NCBI RefSeq assembly: GCF_005405185.1 | Contig: NZ_BJDO01000019.1 | Location: forward strand, 1 to 44,905 | DNA from: Secundilactobacillus hailunensis | GTDB taxonomy: Bacteria > Bacillota > Bacilli > Lactobacillales > Lactobacillaceae | Reading direction: 5' to 3' | DNA length: 44,905 nucleotides | Shown: positions 42,701-44,905 of the stretch, one piece after another | How the letters are laid out: each line of letters begins with the position of its first letter | Position numbering within the stretch: the first letter of the stretch is position 1 | Made by a program: the position numbers and the translations under genes | The notes under the pieces: generated by a model | What the model saw: only the letters and a program-made list of their open reading frames with translations | The model's database searches: none | What the model was told of the DNA's origin: nothing

Positions 42701-44686
42701 GGTTATACACCAACGACTGACACAACCACAATTCCACCGAAGAATGGTGTTGTCACCGTGGTTTATACCCCCAATACAGTTACTGGTACAGTTGATGTTC
42801 CTTCCAATAAGGGTAACCAAACAGTGCCAAACACCACTGGTAAAACGGGTGATCACATCACGGTTGATGTGCCAACGATTCCTGGATACACAGCGGATAA
42901 GACCACAGTGCCAGCCACTGTTAATCCAAATGGTACGATCAGCGTTGACGGACCGGATGGCAAACTCGGTGATAAGAACTACGTCAACTACACAGCTGAT
43001 CCGCAAACAATCACCGTTAACTTTACCGATGAAAACGGTACGCCTTTGGGCACAACTGTTCTCAATGGTCAGACCGATGGCAACGTTGACTATGGTGCGG
43101 CGGTTACTAAAGAGCAAAGTATTATTAATACGGGTTATACACCTAAGAACGGTTTACAAAATGGCTTAACTGGTATTCCAGCAACATTTACTAGCCATTC
43201 TCAGACCTTTACTGTTCAGTTGACTAAGATTAAGGATGTTGAAGTTGACACGACCTTAGTTCCAAGTAATGATCAAGGAAATCCAATTCCAAATACTACG
43301 CCAACTACGGTTCATAACTATCCAGGTACTAGCGTTACAGTTCCAAATGTTCCGGGTTACACCGCAACGACGCCCAACGTGACGATTCCAGCTGGTCGCG
43401 ATAACACCATTAACGTGGTTTATACACCAAATACCGTTACGACCAATGTTGACGTTCCTTCCAATAAAGGCAATCAAACAGTGCCAAACATTACCGGAAA
43501 GACCGGTGATCATGTCGCTGTTGATATACCAACTGTTCCTGGATACACAGCAGATAAGACCACAGTCCCAGCCACTGTTAATCCAGATGGTACGATCACC
43601 GTTGATGGACCGAATAGCAAACCTGGTGATAAGAACTACGTCAACTACACGGCTAATCCGCAAAGCATTAAAGTTCAATTTATTGACAAGGATAACAAGA
43701 ATGTTGATTTAGGTTCTGTCATCTTGAATGGAGTGTCCGATGCGCCAGTTGATTACAGTCCTGCCTTTGCAAAAGAGCAGGAGTTACTCAATCAAGGTTA
43801 TGCTCCAAGTGAAAATGACAATAATGGTTTAGCTGGTGCTCCCAAGACATTTAACCAATATGGCAAGACACCAACCTATGTTGTCGAGTTAAGTCATCCA
43901 GAGCCCGTCGAAATTGATAAAGTACCAACTGATAATGTTCCGTATGCTAATCAATACACGGTCAACTTTGTCACACCAGACGGTACAGTGGTTGGAACGA
44001 CAACTGTAGTCGGTAACCCAGGTAACAACTTTGATGTTACAGGTAATGTGCCGAATGGCTACAATTTGAAGAATAACGGCAATGGTACCGTTGAAATTCA
44101 GAAGGATCAAAACCCAGCGCAACCAATTAATGTCACTGTTGTCGCACCAAGTATCCCTTCTAATGATACGGATAATGGTACTGGTGTCCCTGGTGGCGAT
44201 TCAACTGATAATGGCACTGGCACTCCTAATGACAATAATGGTACCGATAAGCCTGACAACAATACGACTACTAACGATAAGCCAGATAATAATACCGGTG
44301 CCGATAAGCCTGATAGCAACACGACTACTAACGATAAACCAGATAACAATACTGGTACTGGTAAGACTAATAACAACACTATTTCTACTGGTACCAATAA
44401 CAGCACTGCTGGCCAGTCAACTGGTTCAAATGAGACTAGTAATGGTTCGCAAACTGGGTTAGCACATCAAAATAATTATGTGAAAGCTGGTCAAGCGCAA
44501 CAGTTAACTAGCTCTAGCGTAGGCAACTTGAATGGTTCCAATTCAGATGCGATGAAGAATAAGAATGTTACTTTGCCGCAAACCAATGAACAAACATCTA
44601 GTGTTTGGGCAATGCTTGGACTTGGTATTATGAGTATGTTGAGTTTGTTAGGTTTCAAAAAGAAGAAGCGTGAAGACGAAAAGTAA
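36752..44686 (+). CDS. Giant LPxTG-type cell-wall adhesin with MBG and MucBP repeats
   Basis: A 2644-residue secreted surface protein, starting at TTG with SD GGGGGG. Layout: KxYKxGKxW signal (KMYKVGRRW at 25-33, cleavage after about residue 59, ADA); Thr/Ala/Gln-rich stretch to 212; three MBG domains at about 213-317, 318-420 and 425-530; a 300-residue adhesin segment; a fourth MBG at 845-940; two large MucBP-like units to about 1500; twelve repeat modules of three types to 2383; one more MucBP-like unit to 2467; Asn/Asp/Thr linker; LPQTN at 2608-2612, hydrophobic helix, KKKKREDEK tail. Sortase anchoring and mucus or host-glycan binding are inferred from the family. Start codon TTG and length are unusual but the frame is unbroken. 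Confidence 0.9.
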   Translation: MTKRVMQKQHERVLRDSGQVKEHFKMYKVGRRWLFAGLFTVSLGAGIAFGGQQNAYADAPTETNPATDEVSSQQNNLQGKSVGLGTQTQSTGTTNNMKADTSQTTAQTAVKPVSEDATNAAPESSAQAVPEAAVKTVPTAVAVPTGKGTQTNTNNVQTTNLGDVTDENTIDQAKTAAAAAYAKTGTPQAITAVSADTSTTQVPAPADPTQAVTATVEDATKIYDSTSATPATLNVKLSDNLTAPTGWFVTGNKDEYQVATASGDIDLSKIDQSVGSYDISLSTNGLARLNAVQANQKQNLVVSSADVTGGKLTITKAPVVTGSVAIENTSKLYDNDATTDPTSFKVKVNPGLKAPTDWTVNADGTYTVTIASGDIQANVDSQEAGTYTVNLTAAGLQKLNTSNINYNIVASNVTAGNFQIQNNTKLGIGTVRMRTTDTSLPATVTVSISRHETIPSDWAVNYNNTSTENIVYNVPISYFDTTAVHKSTVNTYPLNLTTTALDNLNAANPNTPIKLINIQPGRLIIADGSVDTPVRNLSNFGGGGGNLNGEILNDGDGATLQLGIFGTSKDKVTNFTNVIVIPVGLAVANVTTDPTNPTKITSYTKSDDPVDVIKSSITQTLATTKTSYTDLTVGQLPDYKGRQAFYFKLGTVDETGDTAKVPINVVVDPDINNVTTGNFGDRTVENDAAILYATDDNAYTDGAYTIDTGGEYPNVPVVANGLGLTNTETISTTYDNPMWAGSYTIKHIPVQDTYNLTDAAGNKIANDVTTSGMVGDAYDPLSVVPEKVTAADGTQYILDQTSTPVEQTFKKNATVPIKPDTTLATGTTYTATYKKVIDTANAANQAKVNNSQMTWKSTMPSTMTVTLPSNLKAPNGWTKTTGSTYTVNTADGDLDLSAVQSPVGSYDVALSKQGLTNLAAANPDYLFDNLINGVGKLTVNSLKIPVTVQDTAGTSLKTVPDIQLGANTSVPGAGADAGVNGYPTSQLKSVTFNYAQNANNTTGVKSATLVANKTDGTITVTTTYYGNKPQSVATMTKEELGGTAPGSGLALQLDDGTMGSGLGFNVTPQISTTQANGMAALTGINVVYNQKAAATVTYVDDDNNGNVVPNTGTTLNGFVDDMLPYTVTIPANYVAANTVTTPANVTLTTDDTDNLVVHLKHVITYGTAQSTRTINYVMQGGDSSKAPTSVVQKIDWKTITDHVTNTSYATPQTIYEGVTAPTIAGYTPDKSSIARDNPGVINPSAIQNTTENVKYTPNQSTTTITFTGLPDGKKPADKTITTTTDEPYTFTDIPTVAGYTPNTTEITGIGTPTGDTKTVTYTADNNAATVTYVDDLTNKVIDTDSINGKTDETGTYNVSVPADYVLAKNQSNAVSYTITPDDSDNFTVHLTHAVVHGTKQTQRVINYVIDNPGADSVPRTSGTVTQTIKWNTSTDKVTNDTVATATGSYQAVTIPIIQGYTATINDQNATQIPNLYPGAMNASDLTDTSVTVNYKPNTVTTNVTVPSNKGNQTVTGVSGTVDNHVQVSVPDLPGYTKDKTTVPATVNPDGTITVDNPNMTGLVTYTPNPQGINVKFVDQDNNLLNNTTLTGVSDGNVDYTPAFAEQQTLLNQGYTLKNGNNNGLAGATKTYDHDDNVTPTYVVVLTKINNVKVTVNLVPSDGNGNPITGITPTTVHNYPGTSVPAPSVPGYTANTPNVTIPGNRDGNVNVIYTPDPQSINVKFVDQDNNPLGNTTLTGVSDGNVDYTPAFAEQQTLLDKGYTLKKGNNNGLASATKTYDRNDNVTPTYVVVLSKINNVKVTASIVPSDGNGNPIPNTTPTTVHDYPDTSVTVPDVPGYSTTTPNVTIPAGRDNIVKVIYTPKTQKINVHFVDDQGTSLGTTILSGPSDSDIDYTPAFQAQQDWINQGYTLKKGNNNGLDSATKAYDHDDNATPTYEVVLTKISNVKVTSDLTPVLSNGDPVPGGQIATVNNYPGTVINNPGISGYTPTTDTTTIPPKNGVVTVVYTPNTVTGTVDVPSNKGNQTVPNTTGKTGDHITVDVPTIPGYTADKTTVPATVNPNGTISVDGPDGKLGDKNYVNYTADPQTITVNFTDENGTPLGTTVLNGQTDGNVDYGAAVTKEQSIINTGYTPKNGLQNGLTGIPATFTSHSQTFTVQLTKIKDVEVDTTLVPSNDQGNPIPNTTPTTVHNYPGTSVTVPNVPGYTATTPNVTIPAGRDNTINVVYTPNTVTTNVDVPSNKGNQTVPNITGKTGDHVAVDIPTVPGYTADKTTVPATVNPDGTITVDGPNSKPGDKNYVNYTANPQSIKVQFIDKDNKNVDLGSVILNGVSDAPVDYSPAFAKEQELLNQGYAPSENDNNGLAGAPKTFNQYGKTPTYVVELSHPEPVEIDKVPTDNVPYANQYTVNFVTPDGTVVGTTTVVGNPGNNFDVTGNVPNGYNLKNNGNGTVEIQKDQNPAQPINVTVVAPSIPSNDTDNGTGVPGGDSTDNGTGTPNDNNGTDKPDNNTTTNDKPDNNTGADKPDSNTTTNDKPDNNTGTGKTNNNTISTGTNNSTAGQSTGSNETSNGSQTGLAHQNNYVKAGQAQQLTSSSVGNLNGSNSDAMKNKNVTLPQTNEQTSSVWAMLGLGIMSMLSLLGFKKKKREDEK
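41249..43900 (+). repeat. Coding repeat array in the adhesin (12 modules)
   Basis: Three module types alternate in the order A-B-C-B-C-B-C-A-B-C-A-B. A (about 70 residues, VPSNKGNQTV...DKTTVPATVNP) starts near 41249, 42776 and 43431. B (about 80, VKFVDQDNN...YTPAFAEQQ) starts near 41461, 41901, 42341, 43006 and 43666. C (about 60, PTTVHNYPGTSV...VTIPAGRD) starts near 41716, 42151, 42596 and 43241. The stretches 41508-41580 and 41948-42020 are nearly identical in DNA, pointing to recent duplication with a period of about 440 bases. Confidence 0.8.
44246..44359 (+). repeat. 57-base tandem repeat in the wall-spanning linker
   Basis: Two copies (44246-44302 and 44303-44359) encode DKPD-N/S-NTTTNDKPDNNTG plus one residue. 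It lies in the Asn/Asp/Thr linker that should span the peptidoglycan, and its copy number may vary among strains. Confidence 0.8.
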
Positions 44687-44717
44687 TCCATCGTTTACGT
44701 AACTCCTAGGGTTTATG

Positions 44718-44757
44718 AAGATAGTGTTGATGAGCAATCACCAGCACTATCTTTGTT
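44718..44757 (+). terminator. Terminator of the adhesin gene
   Basis: AAGATAGTGTTG (44718-44729) pairs with CAGCACTATCTT (44742-44753) with one wobble, followed by TGTTT. The T-run is interrupted, so efficiency is uncertain. Confidence 0.7.
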
Positions 44758-44857
44758 TATGACCAAAAGGTTCTTCTGCAAAAAATGAGCAAGATGAAGG
44801 ATGATTGTAAGCACACTATAACCGAACGTCTATGAATGCGTCTAACGGCGCAGTATG

Positions 44858-44890
44858 ATCACCTTATCAATTATGATGAGGTGATTTTTT
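44858..44890 (+). promoter_or_regulatory. Terminator-like hairpin directly before the last start codon
   Basis: ATCACCTTATCA (44858-44869) pairs along 12 bp with TGATGAGGTGAT (44874-44885) around ATTA, followed by six T, and ATG comes next at 44891. The SD (GAGGTG) lies in the 3' arm. It could be a terminator or an SD-masking switch. Confidence 0.55.
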
Positions 44891-44905
44891 ATGACTAAGC
44901 TTCAA
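44891..44905 (+). CDS. Start of a gene cut by the window edge
   Basis: ATG 44891 opens MTKLQ and runs off the window. SD GAGGTG (44878-44883) lies in the hairpin just upstream. Nothing can be said about its product. Confidence 0.45.

Noticed and set aside
41249-44360. Regular repeats that might suggest a CRISPR array
   Set aside because: The repeats are in-frame coding modules of 60-80 residues with diverged copies, not short identical repeats with unique spacers.
37055-44462. Many ORFs opposite or out of frame within the adhesin gene, up to about 140 codons
   Set aside because: They mirror the repeat structure of the adhesin and have biased composition; no initiation signals.
1-44905. tRNA, rRNA, insertion sequences or prophage genes
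   Set aside because: No cloverleaf or rRNA sequence, transposase, integrase or phage structural gene is recognisable in the window.

Overview
The window looks like chromosomal DNA of a lactic acid bacterium of the family Lactobacillaceae. Supporting signs are T-box riboswitches, CIRCE and Gram-positive LexA boxes, an L-2-hydroxyisocaproate dehydrogenase of the Weissella/Lactobacillus type, a KxYKxGKxW signal peptide, MBG/MucBP surface repeats and an LPQTN anchor like the LPQTxE sorting motif described for Lactobacillus plantarum. The species cannot be fixed from this sequence alone.

Region 1 (1-15541) is a sulfur amino-acid island. On the minus strand a Met-specific T-box (3766-4030) precedes a ketopantoate-reductase-like gene and metQ-metN-metI, a methionine ABC importer. 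Divergent from it, a strong promoter makes a short transcript encoding a 26-codon Cys-rich leader peptide, followed by an intrinsic terminator and a large palindromic element. Then come cysK/cbs-like, a cystathionine gamma-lyase/synthase and cysE. A D-2-hydroxyacid dehydrogenase gene follows. A second T-box with an ATG specifier (8732-9005) precedes a seven-gene cluster: membrane-anchored binding protein, permease and ATPase of a polar amino-acid ABC importer, M20D amidohydrolase, LDH2-family dehydrogenase, O-acetylhomoserine-sulfhydrylase-like PLP enzyme and GNAT acetyltransferase. I infer a methionine-responsive scavenging route for N-acylated or 2-hydroxy sulfur compounds. It is the best candidate here for an undescribed metabolic system.

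Region 2 (15542-31855) mixes housekeeping and stress genes: an M20 peptidase, a PAS-domain protein with three flavinylation-like motifs at its C-terminus, an SOS cassette (umuC-like polymerase, unknown gene, YolD-like gene) under twin LexA boxes, an aldo/keto reductase, HrcA/CIRCE-controlled clpL with a long structured 5' UTR, an MFS exporter behind a leader-ORF cascade overlapping a terminator, a CoA-disulfide-reductase-like enzyme with a degenerate rhodanese domain, a DUF218 membrane protein, a 14-TM MFS exporter, a zinc-less quinone oxidoreductase, and lemA-htpX.

Region 3 (31856-36600) begins with a second copy of the palindromic element. It continues with a MarR repressor divergent from a quinone oxidoreductase with three matching operators between them, a small membrane protein, L-2-hydroxyisocaproate dehydrogenase, another MFS exporter and a decayed short gene.

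Region 4 (36600-44905) is almost entirely one 2644-codon sortase-anchored adhesin built from MBG and MucBP-type repeats. The window ends five codons into a new gene that starts directly after a terminator-like hairpin.
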